A stretch of DNA of 64,000 bases from Epiperipatus broadwayi (Eukaryota > Onychophora > Udeonychophora > Euonychophora > Peripatidae), in assembly GCA_028023455.1 (NCBI GenBank), contig JAQFVV010000284.1:253501-317500 (forward strand), written 5' to 3'. The position numbers were made by a program, and so were the translations under genes. How positions within the stretch are numbered: position 1 is the first letter of the stretch; every line of letters starts with the position of its first letter. The notes beneath the pieces are model-generated. The model did no database searches. It was not told where the DNA came from and saw nothing but the letters and a program-made list of their open reading frames with translations. Shown piece after piece: positions 50,570 to 63,780 of the stretch.

Positions 50570-50687
50570 TCATTTTGTCCTGTTCTTTTTCAATAGTTCA
50601 TTTCAAGCCATTCACATTATTTAATTCCTCTATAAGAAAATGTATATTACTGGTATTTTCACAAACAAAAATTTCATCAACATATCT

Positions 50688-51410
50688 TTTATTATAAAGT
50701 GCTGAAAGTTTTGAAATTATTAAAGCAGAAATCAATCTCCGATAATGCACTATACCTTAAATATCATAAATTTCTAGGCACTATCCCATCAGTAAGAGTT
50801 TAAAAACCTGAATTGAATCACTTATGTTTAGAGCATATTTATATATACACCAACTCTCACTGACCATACTTAAATCAAGGCTTGAATCTATTGTGTGTCT
50901 GATGATATAAACAAATATTAAATTGTATAAATTTAGTTATTCTATTGCAGGAGAACGTGATTCACTTAAGTTTTTTAAATTCTTACTGGCGTGCAAGTGT
51001 GTAAAGATTTATAATATTTAAAAAAATAGCACATTATCAAAAGTTGACTTCTGCTTTAATAATTTGAAAACTTTCAGCATTTTATAATAATAGATTTACA
51101 TTTCAAAGTTGTATAAGTCTAATTGTAGGTGGTTAAAAATGAGACACTGTTTTTTTCCTGTGATAGGTTAACTAAATTTGTACAATTCAATATTTGATTA
51201 CAACATCAATTACCCAATAGACACAAGCCCTGATTTAAGCATGGTCAGTGAGAGTTGGTGCATGTACAAATATTCTCTAAACTTAAATAATTCACTTAAG
51301 TGTTTTTAACTTTTACTGGTGGGTGAGTGTATAGAGATTTATAATATTTAAGATATAGCACATTATTGGAAGCTAACTTTTGCTTTAATAACTCCACATA
51401 TCTTTTGTAA
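50688..51410. mobile_element. Family C repeat, second locus (direct plus two inverted copies)
   Basis: A direct copy (50690-50950, starting TTATAAAGTGCTGAAAGTTT) is followed by inverted material at 50951-51093 and a second inverted copy at 51110-51400. Both inverted copies contain ATAGCACATTAT and TTCACTTAAG blocks. Related to 41.4-42.5 kb. Non-coding. Confidence 0.75.
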
Positions 51411-51439
51411 ATTTTATATATCTGCTGTGTCCACAGGGA

Positions 51440-52368
51440 CTATTTGTCTCTTTTGACAATGTATAATGACAAAACTTTCTGTTTCTGATTTAATTTTACT
51501 GGAACAGAATCCTCTCCACAAAAGTGTATTTTATTACTATTTACATCTGTAGCTATAACATTTGTTTTACACAATTTTAACTTCTGCTGAGCTTTAGCAT
51601 TTATTTGGTCCCAATCTTTCAAAGATAATACAGACAGTCCGACATCACTGTCCACTTCCATGGTGACTTTGCTTTTACAAATGGATACTGCTAGGGTAAT
51701 TTGTTTATCTACCATGTTCTTCAAAGAGTTAATTGTGGATTTCTTAACAGCTGCTTTCTGTCTAGTTTAAAGTCTAGGCATTGATTGTCTTTACTACTCT
51801 GTTTGCACACACAGGCGATATGTCCTTTTCCACAACAGACATGACAATTTTTCTTCTTATATCTTCACACCATCTTAGTATGTCCAACAATTCCACAACA
51901 GTAGAAAATCAGTTCATTTGGTCTGGTTCTGATAGCAACTTTTATATTAGCTTTAAAAATGCTGGTGGTATGATTTATTTATTTATCAATTATCTAGAAT
52001 TCTGATGCATTAGATATTGTCAGTTCATGTGCTACAGTCATCTCCACTGCTATCCTAAAGGTGATATCACCTTCACTTAATAGCATTTTCCTCAAACGGT
52101 GATCTGTCATACCATGTAGAAATTGATCTAACAGTGTGTCTTAAATTCACAATTCATAGCACATCTTCACAAGGCCAGATTGTATTTCGGACATATCTCT
52201 TGAGGAAACTGCTTTCTCATTCAGAATTTTATGTGATCTATCCTCTTGGTGACTGCTGGCTGGAAATACATAGTTAGTTTTTCTACTAATTCCCTATAAG
52301 GCACATCTTTGGGAATCTTTGTATAGCATAGCTGCTTGGCAATTTGCACAACATCAGTTCCAGCATAA
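51440..52368 (-). pseudogene. Ty3/Gypsy Gag-nucleocapsid-protease fragment
   Basis: Read on minus. A Gag block contains KIPKDVPYRELVEKL and YFQPAVTK (about 52340-52270), homologous to the 28.2-kb fragment, followed by further decayed Gag. A zinc knuckle CHVCCGKGHIACVC (CX2CX4HX4C) lies at 51846-51805. Then the protease domain in another frame (51724-51440) has VTMEVDSDVGLSVLS, where the retropepsin D-T/S-G-A reads DSDV. The catalytic Asp remains but the Gly is lost. Frame changes between knuckle and protease, plus stops in Gag, make it inactive. Confidence 0.75.
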
Positions 52369-52545
52369 AATATTAAAATTTACAAAAGGTATGTGGATGA
52401 TTGTTTTGTTTGTGCTTATATAAGAGTTAAATAATCTGAAGGGCTTGAAAGGAATTGTTGAAAAGGAACAGATTAAAAGTACTAAGTATTTGGATTTAAT
52501 TATTATAAGAGATAATAATCTGTTATTTATAAATTAATAATCAAA
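52366..52545 (+). pseudogene. PLE reverse transcriptase fragment
   Basis: Plus-strand pieces decode IYKRYVDDCFVCAYI (RT catalytic motif of Penelope-like elements) and, after a frame change, IKSTKYLDLIIIRDNN, corresponding to the FLD-L-x-I-x-R block that follows it. It abuts the Gag fragment on the other strand. Too short to relate to either of the other PLE copies. Confidence 0.65.
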
Positions 52546-53424
52546 CCATTGCAGTAAAGGGATATACAATTTGTGAATCAAAAGTACCAATTATCCATTA
52601 TTTATATATATATATATATATAGTGTACTGGTAACTTTAAAGGATTATCTTTAAATATAACTAATCAATGTAACTTTCATAGAGTCATATACAAAGCAGA
52701 TAATAAAGATGATTGAACCTAAAGCAGGGTATATTTTCCAATAACTTCCCCAAAATCAACCCTAGTGATTTGAAGTAGGTTTACCATTCAGCAGTAATTT
52801 AATTTAAATAAGGATGACTTCATTTTCAGCCTTTACTAGTGCACAAAGCTGAATAGACCAAATTAAAATATCATATTCCATCAATTGAACAAGAGAACTT
52901 TGCTTGATTATTGAACATTCTTTGAAATTATTTTTTGTTCTTTTGATAAATATAGAGCTAATAAATGCTATGGTTAACATTTGAAATGAAATTTGTTAAA
53001 TTAAATGGAACTGACAACTTGAATTTTGAAAATTAATAATCAATTATTCAACAATTAAAATTAACTCAAATATACACACACACAAAGTAAAAAATAATTA
53101 TTGTAAAGTATATGTGTACCCCAGCTAAGAATATAAAAAATAAACAGATAAATGTAAGTTAGAAACTAATACATAAAAATATGATATAACTTCTAACAAA
53201 GTAATAACTTTATACTGAATTATTATTGTAGGCCCTATGTATTTTCATTTGTGTTCATAGTTTCAAAATTTTCAATCTTACCATGGGACATTTTTTGTAT
53301 TAGAACCTCACTTACTGATTGGCTTTAAAAAATATTGCTGGTTCTTTTGCCAGTTTATTCCAGTTAAATGTTGTCTTTTCAAAATTATGATAGGGGCACA
53401 CACATTTTTCACAATTCTGGGTTA
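52546..53424. other. Stretch without recognised features
   Basis: AT-rich with a small TA array at 52601-52622. No coding signal. Confidence 0.4.
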
Positions 53425-55576
53425 TGACAATAAAATCATAAGATCCTCATATTACCAAATTTTTTTTTTATAGATCAAAGACTCTTATAGATATTACTAG
53501 CTCATTTTAAGTATATTGATGAACAGACAAGTATAATCTTATTAATGGCTTCCAAACAAGCATTGTGAAGACCATTACTGATATGGATGGCCATTTAACT
53601 ATTTACTTAACTTAATTATTTATTACAATATAAAGATGATAATGATGATGATGATGATAATGATGATGATGATGATATCATAATAATAATGATAATAATA
53701 GTGATGATGATACCAGTCATAGCTTTATAATGAACTCACAACAATAAATTTATCTTTATAAACCCATAGGCACTTTTTCAAATCATCCCATGTCAAACTG
53801 GGATTTAAATATTACACTCACTAGCATTTATATAAGTTTATGTTTATTTACTAAAATACTTTTATAGTTAAAACTAGGATTCAGTAATACCAGTGATGAT
53901 GACTGATCATCACGCATTTCTATGCATGTAAAATTGAGAATAACTATTGATAAACAAGCCTTTAATGTTTCTGTATCAAAAGAAAAAAATGCTTTGACCA
54001 ATAAATTAAGGTTTACTTTTAAAAAGTAAGAATAAAAGATCTGTTAATAAAAGTTCATAGTTACCCGATTATTTTCACTTCTTATAAATGTCTCAAGTTT
54101 GAATTTTCAGACTGCTTGTCTCACATATAGCTTCAATAAGTTGATTTGCTCCATTTAAAAAAAAAGAAAACTTCTTGCAGATACTTTTAAGATAAACATG
54201 AACTAATTGACTTGCTTATTTCCACAATTTTAAAGTTATTTATTGTTGATACTTTTGATAATGCTGAATTCGTTGACTGGCTTGCTTCTACCATTTCAAA
54301 AAGAGTTATTACAAATACTTTTAGATAAGAATGAACTGGTGGATTTGCTTGTATCTTCCATTTTAAAAAAAAATCATTGTAGACACTTTAGATGAATATG
54401 AGGAAAACTTTGACAAAAATTTGATCAATAGCCTAATCAAACTTGCCTACATATGGTTTTTTTTTTCATTCATCTTTTCTTTCTTCTTGGCTCTTGTCAA
54501 AGATGATAATGAGATGACATCTTTGGCTGGTTTTAAATTTGTCCATTCTTTTGGTTACTATGGACTGGTATATGAGTAACCCATTCTGTCAGATCTCAGG
54601 AAGCAGAAAAAGTGGCTTTAGCAATGCAAATTCATTGTATGATACACAGCAAAATATATTAATATCATTTTATAGAATTGTCAATAACTTCTTCCAAGAA
54701 ATTCAATTTTTTTTCCTTTCTTTTTTTTAAGCTGGCTGGGAATTACTTATATATATGCACATCTTTGTCTATACTGACTTTAACATGAGTCATTTTTCTT
54801 CTTTTAGATTTCCTTTAAAAACCAAAAACTGAATTGCTTCTCTTCTCTAATAAAATATTGAATTAAAAAACTGAGAGTTTACATCTCTTCCTAATAACAT
54901 TAAAAAAACTGACAGTTTACATCTCTTCCTCTCCAATATTAAAAAAGCTCACCGTTACATCTCTTCCTCATAACATTAAAAAAAACTGCTAGCCTCTAAA
55001 TATTATTTCATTTGTTTATATTGTGAATCTTTGATCGAAGAAAAGGACCACCTGGAAATCTTATCTTGAGATAAAAATCAAAGCTTCACAAATTTGACAG
55101 TCTGTCACAATTAATAAAAACTTAAGATTAATCATTACATTTATCCCATCCAAGAATCACTTCCCTCTCCAGATATCTACAATCTAGATAATACAATAAC
55201 AACAAAGCCTGAAATCTTAGTCATTAAAAGATTTGTGTAAAAATGTTTTATGTTTAAACATTCATACTCACATGTGTACATTTTCATATTCTAATCTACT
55301 AATCTTGATCGCTTTATTTTACACTTTCTTTCTGATCTGCTTTATGGAATAAGAATATAGTTAAATAATTTCAACACATTATTTAATAAAATATAATAAA
55401 TCCCTATATTATAAATATTGTTTCACATTACCCTTCTCTTTACAACTGCTTATTTATTAACTATTTATAAACTATATATAATAGTAAATGCACACATAAA
55501 TCTATATATGTAAAAGAAAAAAAATTTTTTTTAATTGAAGAATGTATATATGTGTGAAATGAGTCATATCTCTACA
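53425..55576 (-). mobile_element. 2.15-kb direct repeat, copy 1 (possible 3' LTR of a minus-strand element)
   Basis: Matches 59757-61902 in the same orientation over its full length, differing mostly by scattered substitutions and A/T-run lengths. The ends are TG...CA on either strand. On minus, the segment immediately before it reads GGGAGTGAGGCAAA, a plausible polypurine tract, and a gag-like frame on the minus strand lies between the copies. This makes a pair of long LTRs possible. Against it: no primer-binding site or target duplication is visible. A segmental duplication is the alternative. A GATGAT tract lies at 53636-53715. Confidence 0.75.
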
Positions 55577-55747
55577 TTTGCCTCACTCCCAAACAAAAAA
55601 AAATTTTGATAGTCTCTCATGACACTATCTTTCTTGAACTACTAACCAACTACTTAATATATACATTTGTTTTTTTACTACAAGTTTGACTATAGTTTTT
55701 TATTGATGACTATCCTCATGAACTATTAAACAAGTGTTCTACATGCA

Positions 55748-56072
55748 TCATGTCTTATTGATTACAGAACAACTTGCTATTGGATTTTTATTTTCCTTGA
55801 TCATGGGTCTACAATTTTCACTTAGATCATTGGAGTTATTGCCAGGCCTACTTATATTTGGTTTACTAGGTTTTGTGGGATAGTGTCGGTTTAACTGATT
55901 ATTCACAATCCTTATGGTGGAGATTTTATAATCATATCTCTCCTCCCTTCTAGAACAACCTTCAGTGTTACTTTTCATAACTCCCAAGGCATCCAACAGG
56001 TCTGCCACTCAATGGGGAGTAGACATCATCTGCTGCCATATATATATATATATATATATATGATCATCTGCT

Positions 56073-56117
<45 letters not shown>

Positions 56118-56312
56118 CCAGGCATTCTTATGTTTGGTTTGCTGGGTTTTGTGGGATATTGTCATCCTAACTGGTTTCTTCCCATTGTCATACTGGAGAT
56201 TTTATAATTATAGCTCTCCTCCTTCCTAGAATATCCTTCAGCCTTACTTTCTGTAACTCCCAAGGCATCCAACAGGTCTGCCACTCTCATTGGGGAGTAC
56301 ACATCATCCACT

Positions 56313-56346
<34 letters not shown>

Positions 56347-57184
56347 CCCAGGTATTCGTATGTTTGGTTTGCCGGGTTTTGTGGGATATTGTCAGCCTAA
56401 CTGGTTTCTTCCCACTCTCATATTGGAGATTTTATAGCTATAGTTCTCCTCCCTCCTAGAATACCCTTTAGCCATCCTTCCTGCAGCTCCTATTGTCTCA
56501 AACATGTCTGCTACACTTTCTGGGGCATATACATCAGCAGCTACCTTTAATTCTAAGAAACTAGCTTTACTGATTACATTTTGCCTGAGATCAATTTGTT
56601 CCTGTACAGTCACTACCTTTACTTCTAAGGTATGGGTCTCACTGTAAATATCCTCTTTGGGATTACTCTCTTCTTGAACAGCAGCTACCTCATCATTTCC
56701 ATATGGCTTGATTACAGTCACACAACTCTTGACTTCTATCATATAGATACTTACATCCCATTTTCCTTGACTTGCTGTCCATGCATTACTTATATTTCTT
56801 CCTAGGTTTTCTATTTTTTGAGTTTGTTGACTTATTTGTAGTTTCATTTCCTGAGCTTGTTAGTCTAATTTATTACTTATTTGACTCATTTCTTGGGATT
56901 GTTGATCTAGTTTATTATCCAATCTTTGAGATTGTAGATCAAATTTCTGATTTGATTTCTTGTGATTGTTGATCAAATTTCTGATTTATCTCTTGTGATT
57001 GTTGATCTAGTTTAGTATCAAATTTCTGATTCATTTGGTTCATTTGCTTTATCGCTTGTGATTACTGATCAAATCTCTGTTTCATTTCTTTAAATTGTGC
57101 CATCATAATTTGCAACCACTCTGGAGGGCCTTGCTTCTCTATCTCCTCCTCTCCTTCAATAATTAATTCTTTTTCTTGTTCCAT
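55748..57184 (-). pseudogene. Gag-like coiled-coil protein of a minus-strand retroelement
   Basis: A start at 57184 opens MEQEKELIIEGEEEIEKQGP followed by PPEWLQIMMAQFKEMKQRF, a layout (acidic N-terminus, P-P-E-W, then a long coiled coil of Q-S-Q-E-I-x-Q-K-F-D repeats) that resembles N-termini of animal Gypsy-type Gag proteins. Stops interrupt the coiled coil. The frame at 56847-56392 continues to VYAPESVADMFETIGAAGR and YSRREENYSYKI. That last module is then repeated twice more downstream (see the tandem repeat entry). No capsid or zinc-knuckle motif was recognised. Confidence 0.5.
55860..56530 (-). repeat. Triplicated Gag C-terminal module separated by TA arrays
   Basis: Three copies (about 56530-56360, 56320-56125 and 56035-55860 on minus) of a segment encoding variants of V-A-D-L-L-D-A-L-G, then Y-S-R-R-E-E-x-Y-x-Y-K-I, then N-Q-L. 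They are separated by (TA)n tracts at about 56324-56342, 56079-56115 and 56038-56061. The coding-derived blocks diverge from each other, so the amplification is not very recent. Confidence 0.75.
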
Positions 57185-57766
<582 letters not shown>

Positions 57767-57959
57767 TCATCTACCCTTCCAGAGATCTGACAGATACTGA
57801 CAGACAAAAGTATGATTAGCAATTCACAATCATGAGATAGATAAAAGAATTCAATCACTGCACCTGAAGCATACAAGGTTCCATGAACACTCAGATGATC
57901 ACCCCAATTCAGTCACTCTAAGCTACTATAACCCATAATAGTTTATTGCAAACACGGTT

Positions 57960-58042
57960 GCATTGCCCTGCTTACTTCCAAGTCTTAGGGGCTATAATTC
58001 ATAAAATACTGCCTTGCTTATCTCTAAAGTCTTAGAGACAAC

Positions 58043-58114
<72 letters not shown>

Positions 58115-58205
58115 CTGCCTTGCTCTCTCTGGAGTCTTAGAGGCGAAATATTATGTGTCAGAAAAACTGATGCCTTGCTCTCTCTGGAGTCTGAGAGGCA
58201 AAATC
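57960..58205. repeat. Tandem repeat of CTTGCTCTCTCTGGAGTCTT units interrupted by a TA palindrome
   Basis: Four diverged units carry TGCCTTGCT...AGTCTTAGAGGC. One is split by a TA array whose flanks AGACAACTAT (58036-58045) and ATAGTTGTCT (58073-58082) are exact reverse complements, followed by a second TA array to about 58110. Confidence 0.8.
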
Positions 58206-59756
58206 ATGGCAGGCCTACTGTTAACTGCTTCATGATAAATAATAACTGATATTATAATCTGGGTTGGAGCAGTGAATGAGATAAATCAAGCACCAGTGCC
58301 ATGAATACATCACATCCTCAAGGCAATGACAAAAATTCTCCATCCATCATCAAAACTGTAATACAACCAACCAAACTCCAACAATCAAATATCCAATCCA
58401 ACCTCCAAAATCATAGATTTTCTATAACACAAACTTTTCAAATATGAACAAAATTATTATTCTATAATTCAAGGCTAATAATATTTCTATGCTTATCTAG
58501 CAGCAAAGCTATATTTCACTGATAAGCAAAATATTTAAAAAAACAGTGCTATTAACTTTAACACTTATTATAAGTTGTGATATCTTTATATTTTAAAATT
58601 GAAACTAATCTGTTTAATGGCTGTATTCATTTATCACCATCAAAAATGCAATAAAAGTAATCATCATCATCTAAACATAAGGCCAAAATATTTCTATATA
58701 ATAAAAAAAATTACACACCAAAAAAAATTTCTTTTTAAAGTATACATCTGTCATCATTATATACTATACATCTCTCAGGTATGTGGCATATTTCAAGCCC
58801 TTATTTGGCTTATTTCGAGCCCCAGTTGGTGCACCATTTATAACAGATAATAAATAAGAAAATAGATGTAATGAAATTATTAAATATTAAAATATGCCTA
58901 TAATCTGCCATTTGAATAGTAAGACAACTTTGTAACAGCATAGTTGCTATAATTCAATAACTAAACACTAAATAGGATATATGATATGCTCCAGTGGTTC
59001 ATCATTTGTAACCAAGTAAAATTAAATGAGAAATGAATTTACTGTGTTAGCTAAAATACAATTTATAATTAAATAAGGATGATGCTAACATATAAATAAG
59101 AATATATGCATTTTATGCTCTATTTGGGTGTCTATATTGTAATTAATTAAATATAACATTATAGCCTGATTGCAACTATCCTAAACATTAATTCTGTCAT
59201 GCTAATAATGAAATAAATAAATTATCTCATTTCTCAACACATAAAATAACGAAAATGAAAATTATAACTGTCATCATTAAAGATTTAAAATATTTAGATA
59301 TTGGGGAAGTCATTTGAACAATAAAACATACTGGCCATTGTCATCAAATAAAATAATATTAGATATAGCAACTGAATAAAATTACCCACTGTGAGATCCC
59401 TGGAGTGCCTTATGCTTAACTCCAATAATAGGTTCTTTTAACTGAGAATCCTTCTCATTCCTCTTTCCATGTATATATGACCATTCAGGATCACACGCAC
59501 AGGCTGGTGCTGTTTATAACAACTTATAAAAAACAATATCACATAAAGTTAATATTATCAAGTTGGAAAAGGATTAAATCACTATTTATTCAGTTTAGCT
59601 AAGTACATGTGTTTTCTCATGAGCACCACTAGATTGTTTTAAATCTAGATAAATATCTGTTTAGAGTGTACTGAGTTCAGACTCATTCCATACATTTTTA
59701 CTACACATGACGTGGATGACTAATGAAAAAAAAATGACATTCTTATATTTTACTTA
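58206..59756. other. Stretch without recognised genes
   Basis: AT-rich with a more balanced patch at 59390-59520. If the 2.15-kb repeats are LTRs, this would be the 5' leader region of the minus-strand element, but no tRNA-complementary primer-binding site follows the LTR edge. Confidence 0.35.
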
Positions 59757-61902
59757 TGTCAATAAAATCATAAGATCCCCATATCACCAATTTTTTTTCA
59801 TAGATCAAAGACTCTTATAGATATTATTAGCTCATTTTAAGTATATTGATGAACAGACAAGTATAATCTTATTAATGGCTTCAAAACAAGCATTGTAAAG
59901 ACCATTACTGATATGGATGGCCATTTAACTATTTACTTAACTTAATTATTTATTACAATATAAAGATGATAATGATGATGATGATGATGATATCATAATA
60001 ATAATGATAATAATAGTGATGATGATACCAGTCATAGCTTTATAATGAACTCACAACAATAAATTTATCTTTATAAACCCATAGGCACTTTTTAAAATCA
60101 TCCCATGTCAAACTGGGATTTAAACATTATACTCACTAGCATTTATATAAGTTTATGTTTATTTACTAAAATACTTTTATAGTTAAAACTAGGATTCAGT
60201 AATACCAGTGATAATGACTGATCATCACGCATTTCTATGCATGTAAAATTGAGAATAACTATTGATAAAAAAGCCTTTAATGTTTCTGTATCAAAAGAAA
60301 AAAATGCTTTGACCAATAAATTAAGGTTTACTTTTAATAAGTAAGAATAAAAGATCTGTTAATAAAAGTTCATAGTTACCCGATTATTTTCACTTCTTAT
60401 AAATGTCTCAAGTTTGAATTTTCAGACTGCTTGTCTCACATATAGCTTCAATAAGTTGATTTGCTCCATTTAAAAAAAAAGAAAACTTCTTGCAGATACT
60501 TTTAAGATAAACATGAACTAATTGACTTGCTTATTTCCACAATTTTAAAGTTATTTATTGTTGATACTTTTGATAATGCTGAATTCGTTGACTGGCTTGC
60601 TTCTACCATTTCAAAAAAAGTTATTACAAATACTTTTAGATAAGTATGAACTGGTGGATTTGCTTGTATCTTCCATTTTAAAAAAAAATCATTGTAGACA
60701 CTTTAGATGAATATGAGGAAAACTTTGACAAAAATTTGATCAATAGCCTAATCAAACTTGCCTACATATGGTTTTTTTTCATTCATCTTTTCTTTCTTCT
60801 TGGCTCTTGTCAAAGATGATAATGAGATGACATCTTTGGCTGGTTTTAAATTTGTCCATTCTTTTGGTTACTATGGACTGGTATATGAGTCCATAGTAGA
60901 TTAGTGATTTAACCCATTCTGTCAGATCTAAGGAAGCAGAAGAAGTGGCTTTAGCAATGCAAATTCATTGTATGATACACAGCAAAATATATTAATATCA
61001 TTTTATAGAATTGTCAATAACTTCTTCCAAGAAATTCAATTTTTTTCCTTTTTTTTTCTAAACTGGCTGGGAATTACTTATATATGCACATCTTCGTCTA
61101 TACTGACTTTAACAAGAATCATTTTTCTTTTTTTAGATTTCCTTCAAAAACCAAAAACTGAACTGCTTCTTTTCTCTAATAAAATATTGAAGAAAAAAAA
61201 CTGAGAATTTACGTCTCTTCCTAATAACATTAAAAAAAAACTACATCTCTTCCTCTCCAATATTAAAAAAAAACTCACTGTTACATCTCTTCATCATAAC
61301 ATTAAAAAAAAACTGCTAGCCTCTAAATATTGTTTCATTTGTTTATATTGTGAATCTTTGATCAAAGAAGAGGACCACCTGGAAATCTTATCTTGAGATA
61401 AAAATCAAAGCTTCACAAGTTTGACGGTCTGTCACAATTAATAAAAACTTAGGATTAATCGTTACATTTATCCCATCCAAGAATCACTGCCCTCTCCAAA
61501 TATCTACAATTTTGATAATACAAAAACAACAAAGCCTGCAATCTTAGTCATTAAAAGATTTGTGTAAAAATGTTTTATGTTTAAACATTCATACTCACAC
61601 ATGTACATTTTCATATCCTAATCTACTAATCTTGATCGCTTTATTTTACACTTTTTTTCTGATCTGCTTTATGGAATAAGAATATAGTTAAATAATTTCA
61701 ACACATTATTTAATAAAATATAATAAATCCCTATATTATAAATATTGTTTCTCATTACCTTCTCTTTACAACTGCTTATTTATTAACTATTTATAAACTA
61801 TATATAATAGTAAATACACACATAAATCTATATATGTAGAGGAAAAAAATTTTTTTTTAATTGAAGAATCTATATATGTGTGAAATGAGTCATACATCTA
61901 CA
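59757..61902 (-). mobile_element. 2.15-kb direct repeat, copy 2 (possible 5' LTR)
   Basis: Same as 53425-55576. Begins TGTCAATAAAATC and ends GAGTCATACATCTACA before a TA array. One clear difference is an insertion of about 20 bp (CCATAGTAGATTAGTGATTT) near 60892. The 6.3-kb spacing and shared orientation fit either an LTR pair or a tandem segmental duplication. Confidence 0.75.
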
Positions 61903-62759
61903 ATATATATATATATATATATGCTTTAAGAAAGACTTTTTAACAGAATTATATCTATATCTTCCCAAGTGTCTCTAACATTACCAAAGATCAAATGAAA
62001 CAATGGATAAGAAATACTAAATTATCTATTGTGTCTTTATCATTTCAAGAGTAAAAATGTATTAAGACTTTCCTTTTATTTTTTCAAATTGTAAAACATC
62101 ATCATATATATAAAGCACACATTATAATATACTTACTAGTACATGCTGTCCAATTTAATAATTTAACATTTATTCTGTGAGTGTAATTTCTAATATTACA
62201 TAAGCTTAATATTGCTCATGGCTAAAATCTTATCTATGTCTATAATGCAACGAGCAAATATACATTATTGATGATTCACATTGGCTGTGTCAATTTAATT
62301 GGTTTCTATATAAAGTTTGACATTTTTTATAAATAAACTGTGGGTATATTTTATCAATGGCATATGTTGCTCACCATTTTAATGTAAATGAAAAAAAAAA
62401 CATTTTTTATGTAACATAGTGAATTGCAAATATATAACAACACTTATAAAATGGAGCATGAGAAGAGAAAATAGTTTAATTTATATTTTATTCAAATTAA
62501 AAATATTTTAAATTGGGCATTGATCTAGTGAACTATCTTTTTTTTTTTCATTTTTATCTTTAATTTACCCATTTAATACTGCTTTTTATACCAAGAAAGA
62601 ATACAGGGATGACTAATCGACCATTACAAATTTGTTTAAGACAATGACAATCATAGTAATAGTATTACACTTTAACTGCAGAAAAAAGAAATGCAATAAG
62701 AGTTGTTCAATACCACAAAAGTATTTTTAAAACTTGTGGCATATAAATCCTGGTTCTTA
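61903..62759. other. Stretch without recognised features
   Basis: AT-rich, starting with a short TA array. No coding signal. Confidence 0.4.
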
Positions 62760-63170
62760 ACTTATAGCAGTCAGTTTGTTTGCAGAATTTCATCAGCAAG
62801 TGTGTTTGTAACTGGATGACCTAGTGCAATGGGTATTTAAAATATATGTTTCTAAAATTTTTCACTTGTAAGTATTGATGCATTATCAGACACCAGAACA
62901 TACTTGATGGAATTTTAATGGTTAATTTTAAGGTTGTCACAATTTTGAGGGGATTAATTTCTAACAAATTTGATTTTGCATTAGTGATAATCAAAAAAAT
63001 GATATCATTTGAATGAGCAATATAATCAGTATTATATGTTTCCAGTTTCTTTCTGGTTCCTTACAAAAGTTAATATGCACCTTTGGAAAGTTTTCTTTAT
63101 TTTGGCACACAATATGTGTATGTACAGCAGCTTTATATTACAGCTTCTTCAATCAAATCCAATTATTTTT
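62760..63170 (-). pseudogene. Ty3/Gypsy integrase core fragment
   Basis: Minus-strand pieces in shifting frames give YNTDYIAHSND and FLIITNAKSNLLEINPLKIV, matching the I-D-Y-A-G-P...F-L-I-V-V-D-A-x-S-K-W-x-E block with the first catalytic Asp. Then VLVSDNASILTSEKF has the second Asp, and LGHPVTNTLADEILQTN corresponds to H-P-x-T-N-G-x-A-E-R with the catalytic Glu. All three D,D-35-E residues can be traced, but stops and frameshifts break the domain. Confidence 0.75.
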
Positions 63171-63780
63171 CTACATGATCACCAGTGTCTAAAGGTCTTC
63201 ATATTATTGATGAAAATTTGATAATTCCTTAATTCTCAATTTAAGAAAAAAAATCATAATTTGAAATACAACCAACCTTTTCTTTAAATATGCCTCTATG
63301 TTTAAGCATAATTTTATCCAATTATTTGATTTTATTGATTGCACGAACAATTAGAATATAATTTCTAAATATCAATGTTTTACAAGTGAAGAATTCATTT
63401 TAGACCTAACAATGTAGAATAGGCATCTAGCACAACACTCTTAATCTTGGATTGATAATTCATTACAAAAGCTGTTTAAGTTGGTTTTCTCATCTGATAT
63501 AAAAGTGTTTTTCAATATATGATCAAAAATGTTTGTTTGTGGCAGCAGTGATATATTCACTCCAACTTCAATAGGGTTATCCTTGATATTAACAATAGGA
63601 GATAATGTTATTCTTATCAGATGAAAAATGTTGATTCTGGTATATGTTGATAATTTATTTGATGCCATAATATTTCTGTTATAGTTATTGTGTAAAACAA
63701 CAGCTTGTTGCATTATTTTAATAGCTTTAATAAATGTCATGATACATGCATTCAAATATGACAACTTTTGTAACACCCTG
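63171..63780 (-). pseudogene. Unassigned frame upstream of the integrase fragment
   Basis: A 111-codon minus frame (63776-63441) is the longest in the neighbourhood and lies 5' of the integrase on the same strand. It contains MQQAVVLHNNYNRNIMASNK and a weakly hydrophobic middle. I recognise no RT, RNase H or chromodomain motif in it. It may be part of the same element or unrelated. Confidence 0.2.

Noticed and set aside
50899-50905. CTGATGA in a family C copy as a hammerhead core
   Set aside because: No GAAA within a plausible stem II distance, and other family C copies read CTGATGT or CTAATGT here.
51781-52005. Plus-strand 74-codon frame
   Set aside because: Antisense to the zinc knuckle and Gag of the minus-strand Gypsy fragment.
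62790-62796. CTGATGA on the minus strand
   Set aside because: It is part of the decayed integrase block and lacks a downstream GAAA and stems.
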